From contig JABBOT010000001.1 of NCBI GenBank assembly GCA_016165875.1, positions 34,217,011-34,281,010 of the forward strand: a stretch of 64,000 nucleotides of DNA. Reading direction: 5' to 3'. Shown one piece after another: positions 1 to 12,285 of this stretch (positions are counted from its first letter, which is position 1; every line of letters starts with the position of its first letter). The notes below the pieces were generated by a model. That model ran no database searches, had not been told where the DNA came from, and saw nothing but the letters and a program-made list of their open reading frames with translations. This DNA is from Acanthopleura granulata (lineage: Eukaryota; Mollusca; Polyplacophora; Chitonida; Chitonidae). Position numbers and translations under genes: made by a program.

Positions 1-499
1 ACCGACTTCTTAGACAAGACAACCGTTTTGCGGAAGTTAACTAGGAACCTTGCAGAAGGTATGGCTTTGTCCGTTAGCGTGTATACCTTCTGAATGTTTC
101 CTTCTTTGAGAAGCGACATCCGTTCAAATAAGAAAGAAACGTATTTAAATCTGTAACACAAATGTACATTTGATCCATTTATTCAAGTCGAGCCACCGAT
201 GCAGGCTTTACCATGAAATATTCGTAGTGAAATTTACCTATATATATATGGCACATTTTTCGACTCTTCAGTAGCTATCGGTGTATGCAAGATAGCGGGA
301 TTACAGAGCGCCAGGCAGGCAAGCGTTGTCAGTAAATAAACAGTAGTCCGAAGACGTGGTGTTCGAGGTGGGAAGGACGCTAACCGTGAAAGTAACGACT
401 GTCTCATGGACACAGACAATCATAGAAATAACTAGACAGACATATCCGAACAAAACATAGACTGGACAATATTTATATCAAATAACGTAGCAATGTATT
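1..499. other. 3' flank of receptor gene, no gene seen
   Basis: AT-rich sequence with TATA-type dinucleotide runs near 240 and 520. It probably includes the receptor 3' UTR or its downstream flank. No conserved protein or RNA was recognised. Confidence 0.4.
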
Positions 500-505
500 T
501 TTATT
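500..505 (-). promoter_or_regulatory. Candidate polyadenylation signal of the receptor gene
   Basis: AATAAA on the minus strand about 170 bases after the receptor stop codon. A second AATAAA lies at 183-178. Such hexamers are common in AT-rich DNA, so this is only the nearest plausible signal. Confidence 0.3.
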
Positions 506-675
506 ACATTGATTAAATATATATAATATAAATTTGCATAACCGCCAAACACTGGGAAAATTTACGCATGCCTAACCTATTATACAAATCAAACAAATAA
601 AAAATTAAAATGATGTTAATACACTTATCTCGGCCCAATTCCAAAGATCTTTTTTCCCACTCAGGCAAGCCTTTG

Positions 676-1836
676 TCATAATGCCGTAATTTTCTCCGTT
701 ACCATATCTTTACTCTGCTGACAATTGTTTGATAGCCCGTTTTTTTCGAACGTAGTCACCAGAAGACTTTTATTTGCATTAGAATTTGCCTTCTGCTTGC
801 TAATTTTCCGCTGTGAGCAATACTCTACACACGCTCTTGGGAAAAGCAGCTTTCTAAAAGCGTGGCGAAATTCCTGGTTAAATATACTATATATGATAGG
901 ATTGAGAGCAGAATTGACATAGCCCAGCCACGTGAACGCGATGAACAGTAACGGGGGCACACACGTTGAGCAAAACGCAGCCACGATATTAATACAGAAA
1001 AATGGGAACCAGCAGAAGAGAAAGACGCCCATGATGACGCCTAACGTGACCGCCGCCTTGTGATCGGACACCTTGTACCCGCTCTGTTTGCCACCCACTG
1101 TCGTGCCGTACACGCGTTCGGGTGTAAATGTCTGCTTCCGTATACTGCGCACGTGCTTCTGGGCGTAGCGATAGAGACGGAAGTATATGGACAGCATTAC
1201 GATGCACGGGATAATAAAGCTAATGGTGGAAGAAACAACGGCATAAAGCGGGCTGAGGTCTAGAACACAGATCGACGCATCCCGATCTATGGGGTCCATG
1301 TCAGCATGGGGGTTGTGCCATTTTAAATGAATCGGCAAAAAAGAGATTAGAGCAGAGCAGCACCAGACGGCTAATATAATAAGCACCGCTTTACGCGTGG
1401 TCATCCACCTGTCGTACCGCAGAGGGTCACGTATATGTATATATCTGTCCAGGCTGATAACGCACAGGTTTAATATGGAGGCTGTTGAACACATGACATC
1501 CGATGATATCCAAATTGAACAAAAGGTTTGACCGAAGTGCCAGCGACCCGATATGTCATTGACCACAGCAAACGTCATCACCATCAGGGCCACGAGTAAA
1601 TCAGCGACAGCCAGGGAGACAATGTAATAGTTACTGGTTCGCTTCAGATGCCGGTCGGTAAACACGGCAGCACACACTAGTACATTTCCCACTATGGCCG
1701 TAAATATTATTATTGCCAGGAAGAGGCCGATTAAGGCACTTTCGGCCAAAGTATAAGATTGTGTCCGCTCTGTTGAATTCTCTTCCAAACCACTGGAAAA
1801 GAATAAATCGGTGAAGTTGGTCCAATTTCCCTTCAT
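676..1836 (-). CDS. Dop1R1: D1-like dopamine receptor (invertebrate Dop1R1 type), class A GPCR
   Basis: Seven-transmembrane amine receptor of 386 aa in one uninterrupted exon, expected at the plasma membrane and Gs-coupled as family members are. Visible: N-glycosylation sequons at N4, N7 and N20; GN51 in TM1; D79 in TM2; disulfide pair C106/C190; amine-binding D113 in TM3; DRY at 130-132; TM5 serines S202, S203 and S206, which bind catechol hydroxyls in the family; CWFP at 275-278 followed by FF; NPIIY at 312-316; likely palmitoylated C336 and C340; C-terminal T-A-L, a class I PDZ ligand. The stretch after DRY (IHIRDPLRY), the third-loop end (VSDHKAAVT) and TWLGY in TM7 match fly Dop1R1 as I remember it, better than vertebrate DRD1 or octopamine receptors. 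The start is the only in-frame ATG (1836). The frame stays open to a stop at 1927-1929, so an upstream exon could add residues. The third loop is short, as in D1/beta-type receptors. Confidence 0.9.
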   Translation of the reverse strand: MKGNWTNFTDLFFSSGLEENSTERTQSYTLAESALIGLFLAIIIFTAIVGNVLVCAAVFTDRHLKRTSNYYIVSLAVADLLVALMVMTFAVVNDISGRWHFGQTFCSIWISSDVMCSTASILNLCVISLDRYIHIRDPLRYDRWMTTRKAVLIILAVWCCSALISFLPIHLKWHNPHADMDPIDRDASICVLDLSPLYAVVSSTISFIIPCIVMLSIYFRLYRYAQKHVRSIRKQTFTPERVYGTTVGGKQSGYKVSDHKAAVTLGVIMGVFLFCWFPFFCINIVAAFCSTCVPPLLFIAFTWLGYVNSALNPIIYSIFNQEFRHAFRKLLFPRACVEYCSQRKISKQKANSNANKSLLVTTFEKNGLSNNCQQSKDMVTEKITAL

Positions 1837-1929
1837 TCTCCATTCACTGCAATCACCGCATTTGCATCTAGGTGAAAATTCTAGATTGTAGCCGACTGGA
1901 AACGCCAAGGGCGAAGGGAGATGGTATCA
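1837..1929 (-). promoter_or_regulatory. Receptor 5' leader with upstream ATGs and an acceptor-like tract
   Basis: On the minus strand, just before the receptor ATG, there is an ATG at 1867 opening a four-codon ORF (M-Q-M-R-stop, to 1853), then an out-of-frame ATG at 1843 whose frame overlaps the receptor start for 70 codons. The 1843 ATG has T at -3; the receptor ATG has A at -3, so leaky scanning is plausible. A pyrimidine-rich run ending TTTCCAG (AG at 1897-1896) looks like a splice acceptor and could join an upstream exon. Which reading is right cannot be decided from sequence alone. Confidence 0.4.
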
Positions 1930-4200
1930 CAGGAAGGCTGACCCGCAAACACAAACTTAACGACAGTAACATATTCCATATAAACAACAAAGAACAACAG
2001 TAGTTAACGAAAACCACATCCAGATAGGTGAGAAAGCGTGTCGGCAGAAGTCGTCGGCAAACATTGGCACTGTCCGTTAACGAAGCTGTATCTTTTCACG
2101 CGACGTTTGTTAAACGACATCATTCCGAGCCCATCAAAGCATTAATCACACCTAATCCATTGGCAAGACAGTGAAATCCATTTTAGTGGCTCGTAAGTAT
2201 TCCGTTCTCGGCTCTTTGATTAAAATCCGGGCTAACACTGTAACTTACTGGCCGCCCTCCGCCGCCAGTGACGGTTTCATCAGATGTTAGGCCGCTGGTT
2301 ACCGCTTCCCAAGGACTTCAGCGAACGGCTCGGGCGTCTGTTCGATCAGGGTTTGATATGAACAACACTATCCAACTGGCTAGCCGGTCTTCAGGAGGGT
2401 TGGCCCAGGAAATGAATATATGGTGTCGTGTGTATTGAAATGCAAAACGTTGCTTCCCTGGATATTCGAAAATCTAAAGGCAGCTGGGAATCTCACTGTA
2501 AGCATGTGACTGGTATTGGGTTTCGCAGTTTAACTGTGGGCACAGCGTCTTATCTTCTGCCTTTTACAAACGCCTGCTGTCTGCGAGAACTCTGGTCCCA
2601 ACTCCTGACTTATTTCACCGCTATTTAATTGAAGCCAGTATTTCTACCTGGACACCACATGTCGGCCCGGCTGTGTACCTGCAAACACCACAAGACAGAA
2701 GTCCATCAGGCATACATATGTAGAGGTAATCAAATACCTCCCCCCACCCTCACCTCCATCCTCACCCCCATCCTCACTCCCACCCCAATTATGGCGATTA
2801 TGCATGCTGTATGGTGGCGTATACAATATATCCACCAGGATTAAATTAGTCCCTGGCTAACTCTGATGAGGGGACGTCTGCGATTCCCAGACTAGCAGAC
2901 TATTCAACCAGGAAAAGGGGGGAATTATATCACGACTGTATCTGTAATAAAGAAGACTCCTGCATCCACATCTGTTATTTACCCAGTTACAAAAGATATT
3001 AAGGAAGATGTGTGCATATGCATTAAGTCGCGCACACTAAAGAAATCAATTGATGGCTACACACCAGCTGGCTGTTGTTTTCTGCTAATGCCTTAATGCA
3101 ACATAAAACAAGCGAATCCTTCAGTCAAACAACCAAGCAAGCAATCAGCTAGTCAGTTTAATCAAACGATGCCTAGATAAATATGTACACAAACAGAGGA
3201 AGAAAACAGTAGCGTACCTATGCATGGAGACAGGTAATTATTGTCCTAATAGAATACAAGGACATGTGTGTAAATAAGTTAGTTTAAAAAAAAAACGGCG
3301 ACATGAAGTTTAATCTTGTTTGACCATGTTCGACTTCATTGAAGTCGTGGGAGGAATCATAATGATCCTGGATGGTTTGCAAATTTTACGATTTAATAAC
3401 CTCGGGCCTCGGGTGATTGGCGGTGAAGATAGTTTGGGTGAAGAAGGGTGAAGAAACCGAAAATAAAACCAAGATCTTTTATATTTCGAGGCCTTGTTAT
3501 CCTTTAACAATTCTCTAGATGTGAAACGCATTGACATGGTGCTTCTTTCTATCGCACAGCAACCAGTAACTGTAAGTTACGTCTCTCTTTAGTCTCTGTG
3601 TGAGTGATTGGCCCCAATATAACCGATACTAAGTCAACAAAGTTCTCGGGATCGATGAGGACATCCTGGATGGTGTTTGAACACCGGGACAAAACGTTAA
3701 CTTCTGTCACCGACATATGGTAATATGTTTGTACTTATTCCACGTGTACTCCAGCACATCGATCAGATGACAAACCCTTAACACCGCCTATGAATTATTT
3801 CTGTTTTTACCGGACATAACTTCACCGAGACTACTGCCGCCCCGACAACTGGTCGCAGTCTCTTCCTACATACCTCCGTCACGGGGTGGCTGTCTAAGAG
3901 AATTGACTGGGGGTACCAGTCCCTACCTCTAACCAATAACAGACCGACTAATCCTGCTCATTTCCAATAACTCCCGACTAAATTTTGTCGGCAGTATATT
4001 TCTCTTCACTTGCTCGAAGTGCGCTAAGCCTAGAGCAGAGATTACCGGTTGGTGGTGGAATTTCTAGAAATAGGACGTATACTGAAGCCAAGGTAAAACA
4101 TCGACAGGTGTTTCGCTGTTGCTTGTCTCTAAGGAACTAACACGAACAGTTACAGGAACCATGTGTGGCAGGCCGTAACTCGGCTCCAGTCTTGTGTGAT
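1930..4200. other. Upstream flank of receptor, no gene seen
   Basis: Should contain the receptor promoter and any 5' non-coding exon. A small GC-rich patch is at 2251-2275, but no core promoter could be identified. No recognisable coding exon. Confidence 0.4.
2738..2787. repeat. C-rich short tandem repeat
   Basis: C-rich tract built on imperfect copies of a 12-base unit, CATCCTCACCCC, repeated about three times. The other strand is correspondingly G-rich. Confidence 0.7.
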
Positions 4201-4207
4201 GTGATGA

Positions 4208-4232
4208 GGGGTGGGGGTGGGTGGGTGGGTGG
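4208..4232 (+). repeat. G-rich tract with G-quadruplex motif
   Basis: Five runs of three or more G, each separated by a single T, in 25 bases. This meets the usual G-quadruplex pattern with the shortest loops. No gene is recognised next to it. Confidence 0.75.
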
Positions 4233-4239
4233 AGGAGAA

Positions 4240-7200
4240 CAACTTTGGTCATTATCATCTGACAGGTATGGGTAGTGAGATAGAGTACCCCCTCCTTCCT
4301 TCCGCAAACTGGTCAGTATGAATTGGGATACACGAATGTGGTGTTCCCACCACCAGAGTCGTGTTTTCAGGACACAGACAGACAATCTGGAGTTGAATAG
4401 AGGCAACACAGAACACGTCGTCCATTGCTGGCTAGTGTTAAATAACTCAATTTATGGTCGGATACAAAGCAGTTTACAAATTAACATACGCATGTGGCTT
4501 TTAAACTAGTTAACAACTTTATATGTGAACCCGGCAGTGTTCAGATTCCCTAGGGCTCTGCTTCATAGATACATCTAATACCTGTTAACTTGGGTCTAGG
4601 GACGCTATATGCTTCCAGTTGAGTAAAATTGACACGTAAGATACATAAACAGTTATAACCACAGCTTCGAGAGTATGAAGGAAAACTCACAAATTATGAC
4701 CTAATAACCATTCTGATACTGGTTAAATTGAAGCACCAGGGACATTTCTTAGTGCGAGTCTTTAAATTATTCATCGGAAAGTGGTGGAGGCTTCGATTTA
4801 CACGACGCGGTCAGAGTTTCTTACATGTTATTAGTCTTTGGTGGTTTGTTTGGACGGTTGTTTCATGGGTGACGATTGGTGTACGCATGTCTGTTACAAC
4901 GCCCAGATGTATAACAATATGCTATGGGTGGTGGTAATATACTTTGTTGAACTGATAAGTGTGTACACTTGAATGGGCCTGAGAGACTAAATAGCCGCAC
5001 AGCCACGACCCTTCTACTGAAAAGTGATGTGTACGAAATCTTGGGGGGCGAGTTTCGAAAAACAAAACATGTTCAGCATTTGGAAACATACAGGACAGGG
5101 ATTACTAAAGATATTGTAGACAATTATCATTACAGGTGCCACGAAAATATGCAACCTTCGTCAAAAAAAAAATGTCAAGGCTTGAAAATTCATCATCGTA
5201 TTAAAATTCTTCCCACTTCCCCGCCAGTCATCTCAGCTGGCACACATACATCTCCCATACATCTTAATCTAAGACAGGTAAGTAATTAAGTCAAGGCTGT
5301 ACGTACGTGAGCTATGACTTAAGCAGATCGTCTAATGGTTCGGCTGGCTGGTTGCGCATAACCTGATTGAAGAAGGGCTGGACAGGTGCACTTGAGTCAA
5401 CTCTTATGATCGCTGCGCACACAATTAGCTAACCGAGGCACCACTCGCTGGCTATATTTCATCTGCCTCCTTCAAACATATGACTTAGCATGTCACTTCT
5501 CACTGACTGTTGGAGGCTGGCCTCCCGTGGCCACAGCGCACCAGCACCCCTGGATTAACGCCGTAGTCTATTAGAAGAGTCAATAGAGGATTTACGAGGG
5601 AGAAGACAAAGCCATCATTCTTAGCCCGTAACTGCGTGCAGCAGCTTGCGCTATCAGTGTTCATCGAGGAGCCGCTCGCCTACAACAGCCTGGCGGGCCC
5701 ACAAACGCCGGTTGAGCATTGATCCCGGGATGGTCGCTGCTTAAATGAATAGCGTTAGAATGTAAGAGGAATAATCAAATACCTATCAGAGCAATCTGAC
5801 TTTCCCTGTCACATCTACTCAAAGTAAAGCTAACTGTATTCTGATCAGGAGCCTTAGGCCATGCTGTGCAGCTTATTAAAAGATCTACACTTGGTGACTC
5901 CCTGCTTCAAAGTGTCAACAGGGAGAAAAAATGTGTGAACACAAGCGAGCAATATAAGAGTCGTCTGTGATCGGGCAACAAACATTGGACAGTGTATCTG
6001 TTTTATCATCCCACCGCTGGACGCGCTCATATCAAAAGCCAAACGCCATCTAGCTACTATAGTATGCCGCTGCATTCGCGTTACTCTAAAGCTACCATTG
6101 ACTGAGGCGACCACTGAGATAAGTCCAAGGGACTTCTCTTAATTTACCGAGGTTGCTCTGCAGCTTCTGTTCTGCTGGGCATACTAAAAAATCCGCCAAA
6201 GTCACACCAGTAGTTTCCTGACGACGGATTCTATAGCTAACCGGGTTTTACTTACTTCAATCTTGTGGGCCTATAGCGAGGGTGCTGTCGTTGGCATGCA
6301 GATGGGGGGAATCATGCTGTAGTCAACACATATCAGAACGGCAAGGGGTGCCAACCGGAATACCGGCGCAGCTGGCTAAACAACCACATGCGAGGTAAAA
6401 GCCAGTGCTTCTCTCGAGTGATCTGAACTTGGTGCCAGTCCTTATATAACATTATAACAAGGGGGAAAACTCACACGGAAGTAGAACAAGCACACCAAAC
6501 AATGGACACAAAAAGTGGCCGCAAGCAGCATATACACACACCAGCATACCCTCACTCCCTGTATTGCCACTGGTAACCCCAGATTATACTGCAGGCGCTT
6601 CCGTGTTAGGTTAGTTGACATCACGCTCAACAGATCACAGAGACATCTGTGTACGCGGACTGTCAAGGAAAAAAAATTGTGAGCTCTTTTGAACATGGTG
6701 TGTATTGTACACTATATTTATCCACTGTATATAAGATAGCACCTGACATGAGCTGCATGGGGTTTTATTAACACGGGACTCGATGTAAATATAACCCGAT
6801 AACCATGTCTAACAAAACGCCCCGGAATTAAACCATCACTCAGGCTTTTACCAAGAAAGGTGGTATCAGTTTACGGCGAACAAATAGAATGGTATGGAAT
6901 GTGACATGCGGACAAAAAGACACAAAGACAGACAAGAAAGTAAAATGACGCACCTTATTCACGAAGCCTGTACAGTACTACACGTTTATATTACGTACAT
7001 ATACGCGCGTACAAGGTGTTGTATGTGTCACCGATGTCGGCAGTGACTAAAAGTACAGGCTATCAAGGTGTCACACTTATTGAGGTGAATCTAATGATGC
7101 CGTCATTAACTGCATCCCACGCTTTCAGCCCACGACGAACATCTATTTGTTTGTTTTATTTAGGGCTTAATATCGGTTTCGACATCAATTCGGTCATGTC

Positions 7201-10200
7201 ACGAATGGTGGTGTCTCCCTGAAACAGACCGTAATATTTATGGTACCGTCTCAATAGAATGGCATGAAGGAGTTATCAGCGGTAAACATGGACCCATACA
7301 AAAATGTTCGAAACAACGGTGACTTTCTGAAAACTTTGGAAACTCACTACCCCTCTTCTTTTTGACGGAAATGAGTTTGTTTCATCTAAAATCCCACACA
7401 GAGACATGCATGGTTTGTGGGAAATGTTACAAAGATATGCTGAAATGTCGGACCAGTACTAACTTCATACGCTTCACGTAATGGCGTCACTTCACTGGAC
7501 GTATTTATACAATCTGCGCCGAGGTCATGGGAAATATTTGTAAAACGTCTAATTGTATTTTTTGTCCGTGCTTATACATATATACAAATTTCCTTGTTTT
7601 CGGGGTAGGTCTGCACCGTACGCAAACGATGTTGTAGGTTAAATCCATACATTTTGAGAAAATCGGTATAGCTAACAGGCACGCTCTCTTGGAATAATGC
7701 CTTCATGAGATTTATCATGATTAGGTACATATGGGCAAATATATGTGTTACGCTGGGAACTAGGGAAAAACTCCATTAACGTAATTTTGGTAAGTTGTAG
7801 ATCTGATTAACCTGCCTTACGTAGGTTTCTTGGGATCCTGCTTTCCAGATAAATCCACGCCCCTGTAACCCTGCCACCAATTAACCTTTTTATAAAATAA
7901 CCACCAGTTACAGACATGTCCCTTGTATAAAACAGAGGCGATATTACACTGCTATAGGTCAGGGTTATTAAAATATCACACAGAAAGATTTAGTTAATGT
8001 ATATGTTATCTACTATGTAGTGAAAGACTCCCAATTGAAGGTCTGCCGTTGACCAGGCGGCGGAGAGTATAGCCGTAGCTTGTGCGTATAACAATATGAA
8101 GAAGCCTACCTGCATGCGTATCACTCTAGTGCCACGCCCACACACCCAAACACTGAACCGTACTGACTGCCGACCGAGTAAACACTGACCACGGCCGTGA
8201 AGTAGACCTCCTCGGAGGTACATTTATACACAGTGCTGAGGCCTCTTCAGGGGGTATCACCAGAGACCATCTGTCCAGGCGTGCAAGTACTGGCTACAAA
8301 GCTGGACTGGTTCAGAGGCGGGTGTCAGCTAGAGTCACCCGCATGTCTAAATACTGCCAACTGTTAAGTGTCTATTTCCGCGCGGGGCTGCGCAGCCAGA
8401 GACCTGCGTAACCTTTATGGGGGCGAGAAGATACAGGAGTCATGGTCAACTATTAGAAGAGAGAGACCAACGCCTTAATAAAATATGATTTGCTTAATTA
8501 GGCAGAGATCTCGATTATTAAATGACCCTTGCATACATATATATAACAACTCGATAGCGACCAGGACAGTTCTGCGGAACCAGTTTAGGCCTACTATTTA
8601 GCTATTGCGACGGCGGATTGTAATTACCTCTTATGATTGTATGTACATTGCAAAGTTACACAGGGTTCTGTTTCAAAACGTTTGTGGTGATCCTGTATAT
8701 AGTTGACGCATGTCACGGCGGACCATTGTAAATATGTGACGGCGCATGATCTGTCTAAGCTCACAGAGTTATCTGACACGTTCTGACTCAAAGTTACACA
8801 GAGTGCTGTATTTCCTTATTTACTCATGACGGCCCATAATATGAAATAACGCGAATAATGGATGGTATCAAATTGGCCTGCATAAGTATTGGCGAGGAGC
8901 TGCAAGCCTTGGCACTGATAAGAGCTATCATCCATTACTGATCTGTTTATTTCATTGCTATCTACAGCGCCGTCTTAAGAAGTTTTTACTTAATTTATAT
9001 GGTGGCGGTTAGGTTTATAAATACTGGAAGCATGGAAAAGTCTAAAGAAACCACCACACCTACGTAATCACGCTCTTCTGACCTAAAGCCGCAATCGATT
9101 CAGCACTTTAAGCTGTGACGTCATTAGTCAAAGTCTCGTCAGAGAATTTCCAGCAGCACACTGGGTATTTCAACCCAGACCACGGCGTCCTAGGGTTAAG
9201 TCTGCCTGTCATTTACGTTGAGTTAATATAACACACGTTGCATGGGCCGCTTAAACCAAGTGGTTGAAAGGTATCATCGTTGCAAAAATTACATCACTAA
9301 AATTCATGTTTAGTAAGGATAAGGCAATAATTTGCAATACGGTATGCGTATTGCCTCAGGAAAACGACACAGATGTACATCTCTTTCGGGAACTTGAAAC
9401 TTTCAAAAATATGTACTTGACTTGTGCATTGCCCAGTGACATAAAAAAGAAACCCTAAGGACACATGGAATTAAGTTCACCATGGTTAATAAGAAGCTGG
9501 TAAGGTTGCAATCATTATATACATTTGCTAAATTTGAACACACCTAACAATCAAGTATAAAATGCGGATGACAAACACTTTAAGAGCTACAATCCCTTAG
9601 GCAAGCGCGCTTTGTACTCAGTTATGGATTATGATATGAGAAAAGATTTATGGGATCGGCAGGAAACTGTCTTTTGGACATTCTCTACACCAGCGGTAAA
9701 TTGTGCAACCTGCTAGTGGTTTGTACGCAACTCATATACACCGCTTCCGATGAGGAAGAGGTTGCCATATATTACGACAGTTAGCTTTCAGCCATTTGTA
9801 TATCTAAGAGGTGCACCAGAAAGGAGCACGGAGGTTTCTTGTCGCATTTTTTTGTTCAATATTGTACAGATACGTCTAGTTCCCCTTCCCTCCGCATTTT
9901 CTGTCAGACTTTGACAGTTATTACACACATGTAATTGGAAAATCTGTATCGTGAGATGCACATAGCGCCTTCATTATCATCGAGGTCAACAAATACGCGA
10001 CCTACTAGACTTTTGCGTGTGCCATACATTTTATTTCACCCTGTCGGTTTCTCATATTCCCGTTAGAGCTGAAAATATCTTCCGGGAATGCTTTTCTAGA
10101 AGTATTTCTTTGTCTGCGTGTTTGTTTTTCTCTTAAATTTACTGAGTATAACGTATTCCGGTAAAATGTTAAGCAATTATTTATCAGCTGATCATCTTCA

Positions 10201-10790
10201 GGCGTTTCTTAGTCAGTAAAACGTCTATGATAATATCCACATTAGAATTTACTATCTCTGGATTCATGAATTCCCAGTCCTTAGAGGCAGATTAACCAAT
10301 TCTTCATGCAATTACAACCAAGCCAGGAAAGCAAACCAAACCTTACAAAGTTAACCAGTGTTGGGCAGTGTATTGGTAGCGCAGAAATAGCTATCCAGAG
10401 GGCAAAGAGGCCAAGAGTAATGAGACGGGAAAAGTATACCGGGGTGTGATTACATAAACAATAGTCAATCACGAAAACATTTCTGGCTGTCTGTAATTGG
10501 CCCTAGGGATCATTTCGGGTAAAGACAGTTAGTATTGGCCTTGTTTTTTTTAAAGTGTTACTTCGGAGTTAAGAGGGAAATGTTGAACCATAGATGTATA
10601 TGTGTAAGAATCTGTTCTAATTGGTTCCATGGCTTTTGTATGCGAACTGGATGATCTCTATGAATAGTATAAAACATAGGTTTTGGGGAAACACTGCAAG
10701 TTCATTAATGGGTGTGTTAAATTGTGCGCTTGTTTAGATGCGTTCAGTGGTTGCGGTATAACACTGTAGGCTGTCAGACAGCCAGTTCAA
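4240..10790. other. Intergenic DNA, nothing recognised
   Basis: About 6.5 kb of unique-looking, moderately AT-rich sequence. Open frames are short (at most about 106 codons), mostly without ATG, and resemble no family known to me. Scattered similar words near 8600-8850 (such as AAAGTTACACAG at two places) are too diverged to call an array. Confidence 0.45.
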
Positions 10791-10814
10791 ATCGGGTTAC
10801 TATCTACTGACGCT

Positions 10815-11245
10815 GGATTATTGACAGTCGATGCAGGGTAGGCGTTGAAACTGGATTATTGATATGCAATGTAGGGTAGGCACTGACGCTGCATTACTGA
10901 CAGGCGATGTCGAGTGATTGCTGGCTTTGCACTGTCGACAGGCTATGTCGAATACAGACTGCCAACGGTGCATTATTGGCAGCAAATGTCTGAAAACTGC
11001 CGGTTGTGCAGAATTGACAGCCTTGCACACATTGACAACGGTACATTACTGACAGCCGATGTTGGATAACTGCCGGCTGTGCATTATTGACAGGCTGTGC
11101 TGGATACAGACTGTCAACATATGCATTAATGACAGTCCGGTAACTACTAACTGTCAATTGTTAATGGTGCATTATTAACACACGATGTCAGGTACCTGTT
11201 GACAGTGCATTATGTTGACAGTTGACATCAGGTAGCTGTTAGCTT
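10815..11245 (+). repeat. Diverged 38-bp tandem array, about 11 units
   Basis: The word GCATTATTGACAG or a close variant recurs starting at 10815, 10853, 10891, 10929, 10970, 11008, 11043, 11081, 11123, 11169 and 11207. The common spacing is 38 bases, with some units of 35-46. Each is usually followed by a GATGT-like word. Units are strongly diverged, so this is an old minisatellite. Confidence 0.8.
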
Positions 11246-11899
11246 TTAATAAGCCATAGCATAGTTATCGTCCAACTTTAAAGCCTTGGTTAGTGATTGT
11301 AGTTTGTGATGACTTTGACCGCTTGATTCGTATTGGTAAATTTGACGCTGAACAAGCAATGAGAGTTGTCCCATCTGACAGTTGACGGAGGACTGTATTT
11401 GTTGAGTAATTTTAGCGCTTGATTGGTGTCAGTAATTGCCGTCTACTTCTTAACCCTTTCTTAATGATCATTATTATCGGATAACCCTTATTTTTTGACC
11501 AGTGGTGGCAACTGCATAATTTTTAAGGCTTGATTTTATAAAAGTTTTATAAAAAGGTATTTAGAAAACACGAAGCATGGGGAAAATCGCGGAGCTGCAC
11601 GTTTATGAACTTAAGAAGTTCCTAACGTGTCATTTGTACCTCCAGAATACGGCGAGATATGTGATGTGTAAATTATTTTTTTTTTTTACAAAAGTTGGGT
11701 AACATGTTTGACGAGGCGCGTGATACAGTGTATGGCTATGTCTATCTTTGTCGACGGAAGAGTTACCACTAGACATTCCGCTATTTGGATTGGGCAGCTC
11801 TTGTGTAACGTCTAACTGCTGAATGAGGAACAATAGTTGTCAGCTGATTTTAACCTTTTATCTCTTAGGACAGTTGTCGAATAACCACTAACACTTGAC

Positions 11900-12176
11900 G
11901 GGGCTGTCCTGGCTCAGTCTGTTAGCGCGCTAGTGCAGCGCCATGACCTAGAAGCCTCCCACCAGTGCGGTCTCTATGAGTTCGTGCAGCTCGTGCAGGC
12001 TTCCTATCCGGTCGTACGTGGGAAGGTCCGCGGATGGTCGGGGGTTTCTCCCGCGCTCTGTCGAGTTTCCTCCCACCATAATGCTGACCTCCGTCGTATA
12101 AGTGAAATATTCTTGTGTATTGCGTAAAACACAACTCAAATCAAATCAAATAAATGAATAAAAAAAATAAATAAAT
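11900..12176 (+). mobile_element. SINE family A, copy 1, near full length
   Basis: tRNA-derived SINE. The head has an A-box-like TGGCTCAGTCTGTTAGCGCG and a B-box-like GAGTTCGTGCAGC; the body is shared with other copies in the window; the tail is AAATAAAT-like. It lacks about 13 bases present in other copies after CGTGGGAAGG. Flanked by TAACACTTGAC (11889-11899) and TAACACTCGAC (12177-12187), an 11-bp target-site duplication with one mismatch. The surrounding DNA is rich in similar words, which slightly weakens the duplication evidence. Confidence 0.85.
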
Positions 12177-12285
12177 TAACACTCGACTACTGTTATTACA
12201 TTTGACACTTGACGTGGAGCGGCAGCGTTTTACGGATTTATTAGTAACCAAAGCTCCTGTCTAAGCACATGATTTTTTGTGGTAA

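Noticed and set aside
989..1843. Open frames of 65-72 codons overlapping the receptor on both strands
   Set aside because: They are alternative-frame shadows of the receptor. The frame from 1843 is kept only as a possible upstream overlapping ORF, not as a gene.
4260..4281. Stretch matching 19 of 22 bases of the miR-71 sequence as I remember it (TGACAGGTATGGGTAGTGAGAT)
   Set aside because: The mismatches fall in the seed (positions 4, 7, 8), and no complementary arm lies within 100 bases, so no hairpin precursor can form.
8600..8850. Recurring GACGGCGG and AAAGTTACACAG words suggesting a tandem array
   Set aside because: Spacing is irregular and intervening sequence does not align.
9116..9123. 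Perfect TGACGTCA (CRE) site
   Set aside because: Eight-base words occur by chance in 64 kb, and the site is over 7 kb from the only gene start.
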